Below are positions 31,901-43,288 of a stretch of DNA of 64,000 bases, piece after piece. Under the pieces are notes generated by a model, which worked only from the letters and a program-made list of their open reading frames with translations, was not told where the DNA came from and made no database searches. Numbering within the stretch: position 1 is the first letter of the stretch; each line of letters begins with the position of its first letter. This DNA is from Phialophora verrucosa (Eukaryota; Ascomycota; Eurotiomycetes; Chaetothyriales; Herpotrichiellaceae), in the NCBI GenBank assembly GCA_002099365.1, contig MSED01000004.1:2232001-2296000 (forward strand), written 5' to 3'. A program made the translations under genes and the position numbers.

Positions 31901-33324
31901 GCTGGTGGCCATTTTCAATCTCACCGGTTGCATCATTATCGGGTTCGTCTTCGGCTGGAAGTTGACCCTGGTGATCTTCTGCTCCGCGATGCCGGTAATG
32001 CTGGTATCTTCCTACATCCGCATCAAGTACGAGCTTCAATTTGTGGAGTGGAATTCGAAGGTTTTTGCTCAGAGCTCACAATTTGCAACCGAAGCCGTCG
32101 GTGCCTTTCGCACCGTTACATCCTTGACCATGGAAGACTTCATCCTCAACAAATACTCCACTTTGCTGCAGCGTCAGATCAGGGATGCGACAAGGCAGGG
32201 AACTTACGCCTGCCTTGTCTTCGCCCTGTGTGATACTGTCGATCTCTGTGCCATGGCGCTGACCTTCTGGTAAGACACTATCAGTCAAAGACACTCCTGA
32301 AAGAGCGTAACTGACTGTCTCCAGGTATGGTGGCCAGCTTCTTGCCTCACGCGAATATAATATCCTCCAGTTCTACCTCATATATATCGCAATCGTCCAG
32401 GGTGCCCAGGGAGCCGGCCCCTTCTTGAGTTTCGCACCTAACATTGCTCAGGCCACCGCAGCTGCGAATCGGATCTTGGACTCGCGAGCCAGTGCAAATG
32501 ATGAAACACGCTTGACTTCTGTGCCAACACCACTGCCGCACAGGGAGAAGAAAATGGGTGCAAAGGTGGAGCTGAAGGATGTGGCCTTCAAGTACCCAAC
32601 CCGAGACACCCCGATCTATCGCAACCTCAGCCTGTCGGTGCAAAGCGGTCAGTTTGTCGCCTTTGTGGGGCCTTCCGGTTGCGGCAAAACGACCGTCGTG
32701 TCGTTGCTTGAGCGCTTCTACGAGCCGGTCTCCGGCACAATCACATTCGATGATAAAGACCTGAGAGACATCGAGTTGTCGTCTTACCGCCGTGCTCTAT
32801 CCCTTGTCGCCCAGGAACCCAAGCTCTTCGACGGGACAATTCGTGAGAATCTCATTCTCGGTATCGACGACGAAGACATTCCTGAAGAACGAATTATCCA
32901 AGCCTGCAAAGACGCCGAAATCCACGATTTCGTGATCTCTCTGCCCGAGGGCTACGATACCCCATTGGGCATCAACACGCAGACTTCACTGAGTGGCGGC
33001 CAAAAGCAACGTCTTTGCCTTGCCCGGGCACTCCTTCGCAACCCGTCACTCCTGCTCCTCGATGAGGCAACATCAAGCCTTGATTCCCAGTCGGAGAAAC
33101 TGGTGCAAGCGGCCATTGAGAAACTCGTCGCTCAGCGCAGTATGACTGTCATTGCGGTTGCTCACCGGCTGGCCACAATCCAAAAGGCAGATATCATCTT
33201 TGTGTTTGGCGAGAGTGAAGTCGGCAGAGGGTCCAGAATCCTGGAAAAAGGCACGCATCACGAGCTGTTGAGAAGAAGAGGGGCGTACTGGTCCATGTGT
33301 CAGGAACAGGCACTTGACCGATAG
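28964..33324 (+). CDS. ABC transporter, ABCB (MDR/P-glycoprotein) full-length type
   Basis: Predicted 1298-residue TMD1-NBD1-TMD2-NBD2 exporter of lipophilic compounds. Exons: 28964-29092, 29143-29220, 29271-29386, 29435-29489, 29556-30157, 30205-30859, 30905-31463, 31517-31689, 31740-32269, 32325-33324. TMD1 begins at FVCALASG and continues through RITGLRISAKLR. NBD1 has Walker A GPSGSGKST (419-427), Q-loop VQQEPFLF, signature LSGGQ (558-562), and Walker B ILILDEA with Glu583. TMD2 runs from ALQSWFFAQ through FPVSYFDAKENATGSLMARL. NBD2 has GPSGCGKTT (1081-1089), LSGGQ (1188-1192) and LLLLDEATSSLD. Both ATP sites look intact. A plasma-membrane drug or metabolite efflux role is typical of the family. 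Its neighbour is a CYP51-like P450. Confidence 0.95.
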
Positions 33325-35209
33325 ATGCCGTTCCGGCCCGTTCGGCAGCGGGGCTCGAATTGTTGACTTGCTTGATCTGAGGAGTTGGGCTGGTGTGCGA
33401 GCGGACGGGTTGGTTGTACAGTACCCGCTCCCACCTCATATTGATGTATTATTTTGCGCTCTACTCGATCCACCGCATCGATTGGATGCCACTTCGATGA
33501 GTGAGACTCGACTTGAAGCTATTGTCCTCGAGTGCTGAGCTCCTGCTCGCTGATGTATCACACTACGTACACCATCCATGAGAGAGAACTGAACGCTGCC
33601 TCACCGATCAGAGGCACCAACAAAAGAATGATCTCCTGATCGTCACTGTGGGATATTGTCCAGCCCCCTTGTATGGTCCACAGCGGTCAAGACCAGATCC
33701 CATCTCAACCTGCGCTAGTGCGAGTGCCCGTGCCAGTGCCAGTTCCAGTTCTAGCATTATGCTCCCGTGATCACTATAGTACAGAACTTATAGCCATTCC
33801 GTCCTAGAGGATCGGGTTACAGTAGCCGCGTATCGGCCCTTCGCCGGCTGCCTTGTGATTGCGATATACGGAGTGGATAGAACATACTCGTCGAGTACGA
33901 TTAGATGACTTGAGGGATGTAGACGTGGTCTGGATCAGATGTGGATGTCCTGCGCATATCCCGCTTGCTCGGCGGACCTCGTCACCTCGCCGGCCTAGGG
34001 GCCTGATTCTAGTCTATTCAATGGACTATATACTATGTACGAGTACTGTGCGTACTACGTACGGCATACTAGACTGCACCGCGCTATAAGTGAACTGTGG
34101 TGGACTTCACCTATACGACGAGTAGGCTGTAATGGAATAGTACTCGTAGTGAACTGAAATGAAGTGTACCGTAATGAACTCGTCTGGAGCCCGGAGTGTC
34201 GTTTCGCTTGCGTTTCCGTTTCCGTTTCCGTTTTCGTTTTCCGTTTCCGTTTCCGTTTCCATTCCCTCGCTTACTGACCACCCTGAGTGATCGTGACCCC
34301 GTTGTATCGAACCCAGCATGCATCCTGCGCGTACATATGCAGTAGTCAGAGTCAGCCCATTCCTCTCATGATGCCTCGCTGACCAAACTAGATTGAAATT
34401 GCAGCTTGACGCAGAGGCAGGGAAGGAAGGGGCTGACTCGGGCTACTGCGTATGTACATAGGATACGCTTGGGCGTCAGGTGTCGGGTCTCGAACCTCGC
34501 TTGTCGCCCGCACCTACAACGCTCTCGGCCCTCCATTCGCATATGCGTCTGCATTCTGGTCTCTATGTATGTCCATGTTGGATGCCTAGGCAGGGAAGGT
34601 ATGTAAGGAGAAGGAATGGGGTGGCATAACGTTTTGCCGGGTATCAGGTCAGGTTGATCGGGCCGAGTGGGGTTGAGACAAGGCTGGAGGAGGAGGTTCG
34701 CCTTAGACTTCGTCATAGGCATGACAGGGCTACGCTGGTGTCCTCGAGCTCGCACTCTTGGGATTATTGCGACTTTTTTCGTTTCGAGGTGTCGGGAGCA
34801 AGAGGATGGGCGATTTCATGCGAATGTTGCTCTGGCGATTGAGGCCCGTATCCGAAGAAAGGCCGAGAATATCGCCGGGGGGTGCAACCTTCTCACAAGT
34901 TGTGAGGGCTTCCCTGGCGCGAACGTATACTCGTAGCAGGCCGCCTGTGTTGGGGATCAGTGTCCGCGGAGTGATAGGACCTTGTTGAAAGCGGCGAACC
35001 TGCAGTTTTCCCAACGATATGAAGCCATAGAGGGCGTTCCGTTCTGGATTGGGAGTCGGAGATCGATGCTCTTGGCTGCGCTTGGCCTTCGACGAAGGGT
35101 TTGCTGCCACGGACGAATCATTCCGGCTCTAGTACGCAATGCATAGGCACAGACACTGGTGAGTTTTGAGTTGTGGGCTTTCCGCCCTTTTTTTTCGTGT
35201 AGCTGCGTC
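33325..35209. other. Intergenic between convergent ABCB and arrestin genes
   Basis: About 1.9 kb without a recognisable gene. Contains a hexanucleotide microsatellite (34204-34262) and several short frames dominated by low-complexity translations. Confidence 0.5.
34204..34262. repeat. Imperfect (TTTCCG)n microsatellite
   Basis: About nine units of tttccg with interruptions (tttgcgtttcc, ttttcgttttcc). Its minus-strand translation gives Asn-Gly or Lys-Arg runs that appear as short false frames. Confidence 0.9.
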
Positions 35210-36642
35210 TCATCGGAAGTACGGGGGTGGTGGTGTCCTGACTGCGGCGCGCTGGGGTCGGCTCTGAGATGGCGGCGTCTGCACTTGTGGCTGGCCAAGC
35301 CTCAGTGGACCGAGCATCTCAAGGAGGGCATCTTCCTCGTTAGGTTCGGGGGCCGTCTCTGAATAGCCCAGGAATACTTCACCGAGGAGTGCATCGTCTG
35401 CTTTCGAACCGTAGGCCGAAACCGACAACGGAAGGCTGGCGTTGAGACTGTAGTTGGGCGCGCCCTGAACGCCACGAAACTGCAGAGACAGCTGCAGCGT
35501 GTATGTCCTTGATAGGTACCTCCAGTCGAGCGACGGCTGGGAGACAGCGTCCGGGACAGGCAGGTCGAGCTGTGATGTTGCGATGAATGGAGCCGCCGGA
35601 CCATTGGTGGTGGTGATGGGCTTAATCTCTCTGTCATCGTAGCGCGGCAGGGGACGGAACAGTATGGTTGATTTATGTGTCGACGCCGTCGAAGTCTTTC
35701 GGATAAACTCGGTGGCCTTCAATCTATCGGACCCTTTGCAACCGGACTGGGTCGAGAAACGCGTGTTGACCAGCCACTTGGCGTCCACCGTGCACGTCAT
35801 GGATTGGCGGGAATGCACAGGAAAGGCGTCCGAGGTGTTCATGGCCACGGCCAGGGGCAGCGTAATATGCCGCTTCCCGGTATCGCGGTCTCGTTCCACT
35901 GCCATTCCGGCCTCGGACAGGGTGACGGACAGCTCAGGAGACTTCTGAAGCCGACATCTGGTGAATATGTCGGGCTTGGCACGGAGGAGAAGAGGGGCGC
36001 CTCTCGCCAGCGATACTCTCAGTCGCGGATAAAGCGATCGGATCTGAATGTGACGGTGCAGACAACCAACCTCCTTCCCGGCGCTTCGGAACCTGGCCTC
36101 GATCCAGTAGGAAACTTCGCACTCCCCATGAATAGGCCGGCTTTCGTTCAAAGGATGGTTCTGGTTCGTGCTGATGGCGCCCTTGACTGTCCCGGACAGG
36201 GGGAGCGGACGATAAGTGCCGTCGCTGGCCGTTGTACTGGTGGGCAATTCGAAATAGAAGGTCACGTGCCGGCCGCCTTGACCGTCGTCTTGACCGGTGG
36301 GAGATGTCGACCTAAATTCCGAGACTGTCTTTATATCGGTCAGGGTGATAATGTCTTCGAGGACGGTTTTGTATCCAATGTTGGATGTGATGACACCTGT
36401 TGAGGCGGAAGTGTGAGCTTTCCTCTCTGGAAAAGGCGACGGGCGTTCCTCATACCTCTCAGGCTTAGCTGCACAGTGTCAAAGGCACGACGAGAGATCG
36501 AGTCGTCGAGAACACTGAGCCGTCCGTTGATACGGATCGGCGCACTGTACGGACCGGAAGGGCTGCCGACTAAAGGAGGTATAGCCTTGTCTGCGACAGG
36601 CTCCCCAACCTGGAGACGGGCGTAGATCATGTGTGTCCCCAT
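35210..36642 (-). CDS. Alpha-arrestin (ART-like) with C-terminal PY motif
   Basis: Predicted 457-residue arrestin-domain protein, an adaptor that recruits a Rsp5/Nedd4-type ubiquitin ligase to membrane transporters for endocytosis. Exons: 36642-36456 and 36396-35210, intron 59 nt. The spliced join reads FDTVQLSLRGVITSNIGYKT. The arrestin N-lobe continues as HVTFYFELP, GECEVSYWIEARF and IQIRSLYPRL; the C-lobe contains SMTCTVDAKWLVNTRF and YLSRTYTLQLSLQFRGV. The last residues PPPPYFR give a PPxY motif for WW-domain binding. The start is uncertain by a few codons (ATG at 36642 or 36630). Family assignment is moderate because arrestin folds diverge fast; the PY tail supports it. It is convergent with the ABCB gene. 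Confidence 0.75.
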
Positions 36643-38527
36643 CGCGGTGCAGAATATTTCTCCAGCAGATAGACTTGGTCCATGAGGGAGGGAGGGTCGT
36701 GGAGCCTGCCGGGGTATATATGAAGACGGCCGTCAGTATCGAGGAGTGGGCGGGTCTGGTGCAGTATCACTGTCGGCTTCATCCTTGGTATTCGAGCTAG
36801 TGAGTCGAGACTCCGGCTCGGTTTGGTGGGCTTATCACAGAGCCAAACCGGGCAGCTGCACTGGTCCCCGAGGCCCCACGTGCCACGCAGCTGGGTCATC
36901 CCGTCCAGGGTCGAATTGTGCGACGGCGCTGAAAAGAGTTTAACGAGCTACAGGACAAGACCCTTGACTTGAATGTTGTAGGGCGAGTCCGGGATAAGCG
37001 AAGAGCTGAGGGTCGGAGTAATCCGCCTTGTTCTGGACAAGAGTTCCGCCAGAGTGCGCGTGATTGGACCCCATGCGTGAGAGATCTGCTGCGTCGATTG
37101 CAGCGTTGACGAGCCTCGCATGGCGACCTGAGATTGAGACCATAGGCCTGCGGTCAGCAACTGCGGCCCTGCCCACTTGCTCGATTAGGTGCATGCGACG
37201 GCCACGGCGAGCACTCCAGCGTTTGACGTGCACTTTTGCAGGCCGTCACTGCCAGTGACAGTGGCACGGACAGCGTATGTACCCCGCGACACGATCAGCC
37301 AGCCGCAGATTGGTGCGACCGGGCCATTATCGTGATTGATGCTAAGTGCCAACCTCGGAATTACTAGTCCAGGAGTCAGCGGGCAACGATTCAGCCAGTG
37401 CCCTTTGCGCTAGTAAATTCCTATTGGGCAGCCACTCACAGACGGCGGGATGCAATGGTGAATTCAGAAGGGCACGACTGGGCAAAGTTGGCGCGGCAGA
37501 AACAGTTCCTTGCCTCGGATAAGCTCGACGAATTGGTCAGGAGTAGGATGGTACAGGGCCAGAGAATTCCCTCAAGTGTCCCCGTGCCTGGGTGAGGGAG
37601 CCAATGCTCTTTCCCGGTTAGCCCCTCGACGACCGCAGCAGGGGCCTCTCCATCTCCCCTCAAACTTCCTAGGAAATCAAGTCCCGCGGACCAGACTACA
37701 CAGTACGAAAGCTATCGCATCGTCTCGAGCAAGGCATGCTCCTCCCAGACCGAACACCTCGGCCAACCTGCGATGAGCCGGGTCGATTAAATTTCCTAGC
37801 GCTGTGTGTGTCGGAAAGTCTACTCGTGTAGGCGCTCCTCCTCCCGCAATCTTGGGCCGTGGGGTCCTTGGCTGGACATGATACTGCGTGGGGACCGGAG
37901 TAATATTAGTAAGAAGCGTTAATCTCCAGTTTTGCACAAGGCTGTCTGGCGGACAGATACGAGAACTGTGAGACTGCCGTGAGGATCAAGATGTGGGTCA
38001 CTCACCCACTGCAGTCTGCAAAGCAGACGACTTGCTACCTTGCTCTTGGTCTCGCGCGACGCCATCGAGGTCACCGGCGACCACCATTGACCACGCGTTA
38101 GTTAGTCAGCCGCGTGCACATGCGTCACGACATCTTGTGCTCCCCCGAACAGCTACGGCAAAGCACTCGTGCCCTCACAGCACTTTCGATTGTTCACGGG
38201 ATTCTTCCGACCGAGAGGTGAAGAGAAAGTGACCAGTTTGTTGCATTTAGTCAGCGCGACTTTGGCCAGCAAATCAATCACCCAGCACTCGCCGCACAAT
38301 TCAGAGCTTACCGCTGCTTCCTTCATACTTCAGGCTTCCCCGCCTCCGGTCAGTCTGCAACAGGCATAGCGCACGGCAGTAAGATTCAGTGGGCAGAATC
38401 AATCATCGTTCGCTCACCATTCATTCACCGTCCACTGTTTTCTAAATCAACCTCATTCGACTGAGACAGGACCACGAGTGCCGTCTTCAATGATTGTGCC
38501 TCTCGGTCGCCGGGCTACTGAGCTCAT
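36643..38527. promoter_or_regulatory. Divergent intergenic region, arrestin / TF1
   Basis: About 1.9 kb. Frames of up to about 100 codons lack recognisable domains. No repeat or RNA gene was recognised. It marks the left edge of the aromatic cluster. Confidence 0.4.
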
Positions 38528-40890
38528 ATGATTCCCAACATGGCCGATGAAGAGGCGCTTCCTCAGCTTCTTGAACCGCGACGCGCGTGCCAGGAATGCA
38601 ATCGCAAGAAAACCAAGTGCGACATGCGTCGCCCCGTCTGTGGGCTCTGCTTACGCACCGGCAACTCTTGCACATTCCCTTCGAAGAGGAAGAAGCCAAC
38701 TCAGCGCAAGCCGCAATTGAAGGCCCAGTCGCGGAAAATCAGCGACAGCATTTCAAAACTGGTGCAGGTGCTCGAAGCAGCCTCTCGGGCTGGCGAGGGC
38801 TCGGACGACCAAGAAGGCGGCCGACGCGAGATTCCCCAGACGCTATTACGAGATTCTCTCAAAGGCCTCCTTGCCGAGATCAAGGAGACAGATCACCAGA
38901 ACGCAGACACCCACGACCACGCAACGGATCAGCACAACCAGAGCGCCGCATCAGAAGCAGATGACGCCGAAGATGAAAGCCAGGAAGTCGACGAGCAGGA
39001 ATTCGAGCGGGCGCCCCTGCGAGGTTCGACGGAACCAAGCACGAAATTACCAACACCAACAACTACCACGACAGCGGAAAGCATGATAACCTGCTCGGTC
39101 GCCGTTGACCTACTCAACCTATTCTTCGATAAAGTCCAGACATGGGCGCCGATCCTCCATCGACCCCGTTTCCAAGCCAAGTACGAAAGGCAGCTACTTG
39201 TCGATGGGGATGTCATGCAGGGTTTGCCAGTGGATGAATCGCTTCTGTTCTACAGCATGTTTGCAATGTCGGCGAGGTTTTCCAACCACCCGAGATTTGC
39301 CGGCGTGCCTCCGAATAAACGGGGATATGAGTTTGCTCGCCGCGCAAGAGATTTCTACTCTCAAGCTCGATCGCTACGGAATCCATCCTTGACCTATTTG
39401 CAAGGTTGCATCCTGCTCGCGAACTGTAAGTTGCCCCATCCTACAGCCTCTGTGTAGCGAAGACCGGGCATCCACCCGACTGCCACCGCTCCCCGGCTTT
39501 CCCCTTCCTGTGCAGAGTGCGTGGCTACGAATCGACTAGTTTTAACGTCTTTCAGACTTCTATACCTCGGGCCCGACCCATCAGGGCTGGATCCTCATCG
39601 GCGTCTGCGTGAGACTAGCGTACGACTTGGGACTTTCGGAAGTGGACGACAAGGATTGGAACCCGGCTACGCCCGTTGACCATGTAGAAAAGGAGGAGAT
39701 GAGACGTGCCTGGTGGGCTGTATGGGAGCTTGATACTTTTGCCTCGACCGTCTCTCGCAACCCGTATTCGATTGATCGCAAGAGAATGGCAGTTGCATTG
39801 CCCATCTCCGATGAGGCGTGGTTCGCCGAACTCGATGTCCCGTCCGCCCAACTTAATATGCTTCCGGGGCAATCGTGGAGGTCCCTCCAAGGCTGTAGCA
39901 ACCAAGACGAAAGGGCATGGTTCCTTGTCGCCAATCACTTCATGGCCACAGTTCACGACCGTTTGCAGCAGAAGCAAGATGTTTCACCCGACGAGAAGCT
40001 GACGTTGGAGAACGAGATCTGTTGTTTCAAGCTGGCCCTTCCCGCCTCGCTCCGTCTCGACGCTGAGACGCTAGCATTCACTCCAACGACCTTTGCCCGT
40101 TGCAATTGGGTTATCGGCACACACCTCATGTTGATGGCCGCATCATTCATGGTCTCTGGGATCGCAATTGCCGAGAACGACGATCGCAGTGTGTCGAGCG
40201 TGGGAGCAGGGTTATCGACGCCACTCCGGCAACGCGCCATCGACTTGTCAAGGATCATCAGCCTCTGGGACTCGAGGTATATCGCAATCGCACATCCGTT
40301 CTTCACCTGCATGATGCTGCCGCCGTATTATGTTGATGGCGATATTTTGAAGACCCAGCCTCTCATTGCCTCTAGCCACGACCTAGGGAAGCTTGTCCTC
40401 GCACACTTCAGTGAGAAGTGGAAGTTGGGATCGGTTGTCTCAGGTATGACCGTCTCATGTGATCTAAGATCGGGCTGACTATATTTTAGAATTGGCAAGG
40501 ATGGTCGAGAGAGGAGGCACATTGAACGCCGAAGAGAGGCAACTAGCGAAACGATACGCGGTCTTCTTCCGCATGCCACGCCTCAGTGGCAATACTCCGC
40601 CTGACTTCAACAGGCGGGACAGAAACAGCTCGATAATCAGCGACAACGTATCGTACTCGGGACCGACCGAAGTACCGCAGCAACAGCAACCACCAATCCA
40701 GGAAGATTACTCGAGATCGGTCAACGCGCCTGCTCACGGTGAAGTGACGGAATATGACGCTTTCATGTTTGACCCCCAGAATTTCCCACAACTGCAGCAG
40801 GAATTCTACGACGGAAGCAATGAGATTGACTTTGGGTTTTCGGATTTCTTTGGTGGCTACAGGGGTGAGTTGGACTACATGCCTACCTGA
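38528..40890 (+). CDS. Zn2Cys6 transcription factor, cluster regulator TF1
   Basis: Predicted 728-residue fungal binuclear zinc-cluster activator. Exons: 38528-39425, 39556-40443, 40490-40890. The zinc cluster has Cys at 21, 24, 31, 38, 41 and 48 (spacing 2-6-6-2-6), followed by a basic linker KRKKPTQRKPQ and a likely dimerisation helix (ISDSISKLVQVLEAASRAG). An acidic/Gln segment follows, then the fungal-specific TF domain from DLLNLFFDKVQTWAPILHRPRF through LQGCILLAN, RRAWWAVWELDTFAS and CSNQDERAWFLVANHFM. The acidic, Gln-rich C-terminus (DFFGGYRGELDYMPT) looks like an activation domain. It aligns over its length with TF2 at the other end of the cluster. Likely regulates the adjacent catabolic genes (inference). 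MIPNM or the internal Met5 could start. Confidence 0.93.
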
Positions 40891-41299
40891 GCAACATTAA
40901 ACGACGCGCCTCGATCTCTCACAGCCACACACCCCGCATGACAAAAGCCTGACCGAGATGGGCACATCTAGATGCTCTTGACGAACCCGGCCTGGTCCTC
41001 GAGCTGCAAACATGAATATCCGTGTCACGTGGTCGGTTTTTATGAAACACCGCACTTGACCGCCCGAATGCCCGCAATATCCGGACTAGGCTTTCCCGCG
41101 GCGACATTAGAGAGCAGAAACGGCCAGAGCATCTCCAGGCCGCCAAGTCGGTCGAGCTGACCTTATATGGCTGCACTGGTCAAAACTTCCCGCCCAGCGC
41201 TACCAGAAGTCTCTGAATAAAGGCTACACTCACCACTGAAAACAGCGGATACCACGTACTCCAGGCGTGAGCCCTCGACCACCTCAAGGAGACAACAAG
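40891..41299. promoter_or_regulatory. Intergenic, TF1 to extradiol dioxygenase
   Basis: 409 bp with the promoter of the dioxygenase gene. No distinct element can be claimed; this is a place to look for CGG/CCG half-sites of TF1 or TF2. Confidence 0.4.
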
Positions 41300-42480
41300 A
41301 TGGCGATAAAGCAGGTTCGAGTTGTTCGGCTCGCGCACGTCGTGTACCAGCATCCGGACTTGGACCGAGCACTGTCCTTTCTTCACGATTTCGGCTTCGT
41401 GGAAGAGCATCGTACGCCGGACCGAGTCTACTTCCGGGGTTACGGTAGCCAACCATACATCTACGTTGCGGAGAAATCCCCGGATGCGAAGAGACACTTC
41501 AAAGGGGCTTACTGGGTTGTTGATACTCTTGCGGATTTGCTAACAGCTGCGGCCCATCCAAGTGCTTCCCCGGTGGAAGACAGCGAGGCACCAGGAGGTG
41601 GAAAGCTCGTCACGCTGGAAGATCCGAATGGCTTTCCTGTTGGCTTTGTGTTTGGACAGAAGCTTAGAGAAAGTGACGGGCCCCTTCCGCCTTTGGAGAA
41701 GACCGATCCCACGCCGAACACCGCACTCGAGAAACCTAGAAAGGGGACATTTCGACGGTTCAAGACAGGGCCGTCACCTATCCACAAGCTTGGACACTAC
41801 GGCTTTATTGTCCCCGCCAGCAAGTTCGAGAGCACACTCTCCTTCTACACGAGTCTGATCAACCTGAAACCCACGGATGCGGTGTTCAACCCGGCCACAG
41901 GACAAGACGAGACGTGCTTTTGTCATATCGATCTCGGACCGCAGTATACAGATCACCACGTAAGTCACATGCTAGTCATTGGGGACTGCTGAGTAACATG
42001 ACGCACAGAGCTTTTTCGTGGCCGCCGGCCCGGAAGGGCGTCCAGTGTTCGTCCATCACTCGAGCTACGAAGTGAATGATTTCGACACGCAGACATTGGG
42101 CCATGACTGGCTCCGATCCAAAGGCTGGACCAACTGCTGGGGCATTGGCCGACACGTGCTCGGAAGTCAGATCTTTGACTATTGGTGAGTTCGGTGTGTC
42201 GGCCGCGCGATCTGGACATTTTGCTGACATTTATCTGCTACCTAGGTTCGACGGCTCAGGGAACATCGTCGAGCACTATTCCGACAGCGATCAGGTCAAC
42301 GAGGATACGCCATTTGGCAGAGAGGCCGCGGCGCCAGATACGCTACATGTCTGGGGTCCAAACATCCCTCTGGCCTTTGCGTCTGGGAAGATCGAGGACG
42401 TAGGCAAAGAGTTGCCCGTGCCGCCAGACGCGCTGGAGGCGAAGCCGGCCCAGTTTGATGTGCCGATGGTGGCTGCTTAA
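41300..42480 (+). CDS. Extradiol ring-cleavage dioxygenase (VOC superfamily, catechol 2,3-dioxygenase type)
   Basis: Predicted 356-residue two-domain vicinal oxygen chelate enzyme that opens catechol-type rings next to the diol with Fe(II) and O2; cytosolic. Exons: 41300-41959, 42009-42184, 42246-42480. The N-domain (residues about 6-125) starts VVRLAHVVYQHPDL; the C-domain starts KLGHYGFIVP. The three metal ligands can be placed in the C-domain: His166 (LGHYGF), His236 or His237 (VFVHHSSYEV) and Glu288 (NIVEHYSD), the His-His-Glu set of type I extradiol enzymes. FDGSGNIVEHYSD and ALSFLHDFGF are also typical. It lies between TF1 and FMO1 on the same strand, a natural downstream step for a hydroxylase that makes a catechol. 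Extradiol cleavage is uncommon in fungi, which mostly use intradiol enzymes. Substrate not determined. Confidence 0.9.
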
Positions 42481-43288
42481 GTCAGGTTTTTCGGCGCTGG
42501 GGCAGAGGGGGGGCAGATCAGAATGCGGTCCTTCACCACGTAGCAGTACTCGAACATGGTAGACGTGTATCATCTGTCAGCGATATCAAATCCTACTCCT
42601 ACTGCTGTGTGTATGTGTCCCTCCCGCCACCCTAGAGCTTATTCTGCATCGCGTCAGCAATACGAGAGCTGGGCTCGAGTTTAGGCGTTCCTTCCCCGCG
42701 TATTCCCCGTGCAGAACCTTGACTCTTACAGCGGCCAGGGACGGTCTTTATGGACACCGCGCTGGTGAGACTCAAGCACAGAAGTGGGCCTGGGGGAGAG
42801 TCCAGTGCTCGCAACTTTCTCCGGAGCCCGGCATTAGCAAATCGTCTTCTAAACGAAAGAGAACACGAGGACATCGGCCGATAGATGATGCAAAACATGG
42901 CGGCCAGCGGGGTTCTGCTTTCTGCCCAGATGGCTAATAAAGTAGGTGGGTGGCTGCTGATCCATTTCCCCAGTCCTGCCCCGTCGTCCAGCCCCGTTCC
43001 AGCAGGGCCGTGAACCGTGAACCGTCGAACCTTGGCCCCGACCTAACTACTGTGCTGTAGGATAAGCAGTGGAGCCGCATCCATTCGCCGTACCGTGGTC
43101 AGTATTACCGAGTACATACACACATTGTCGGCAAGTATGTAAACATCAAAAGCTCCCCTCGTATCCTACCTCCAAATGTATGTACTTTGCCAGATATCAA
43201 AGCTGTACATAGCAGCACGCCCACTCGCCCGGTCTAGATAATTCAGTCCAGATTCAGATTCTGGGATCTTCCTGCTCGCCGGCTCAAC
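42481..43288. promoter_or_regulatory. Intergenic, dioxygenase to FMO1
   Basis: About 810 bp; no gene. Short near-repeats of gtgaaccgt near 43011-43026. It presumably holds the FMO1 promoter. Confidence 0.4.

Noticed and set aside
31443..32273. Apparent separate gene of 276 codons in the ABC region
   Set aside because: Its first part reads through an intron out of frame (junk residues before LAMSVYQREHF); the remainder is TMD2 of the ABCB transporter.
33325..38527. tRNA or other structured RNA genes in the long gaps
   Set aside because: I looked for GGTTCGAA-type B boxes and cloverleaf arms and saw none I could defend; a covariance-model search would settle it.
41267..41299. Upstream start for the dioxygenase giving MSPRPPQGDNK
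   Set aside because: That extension begins at a GTG codon; the first ATG at 41300 gives the normal VOC N-terminus.
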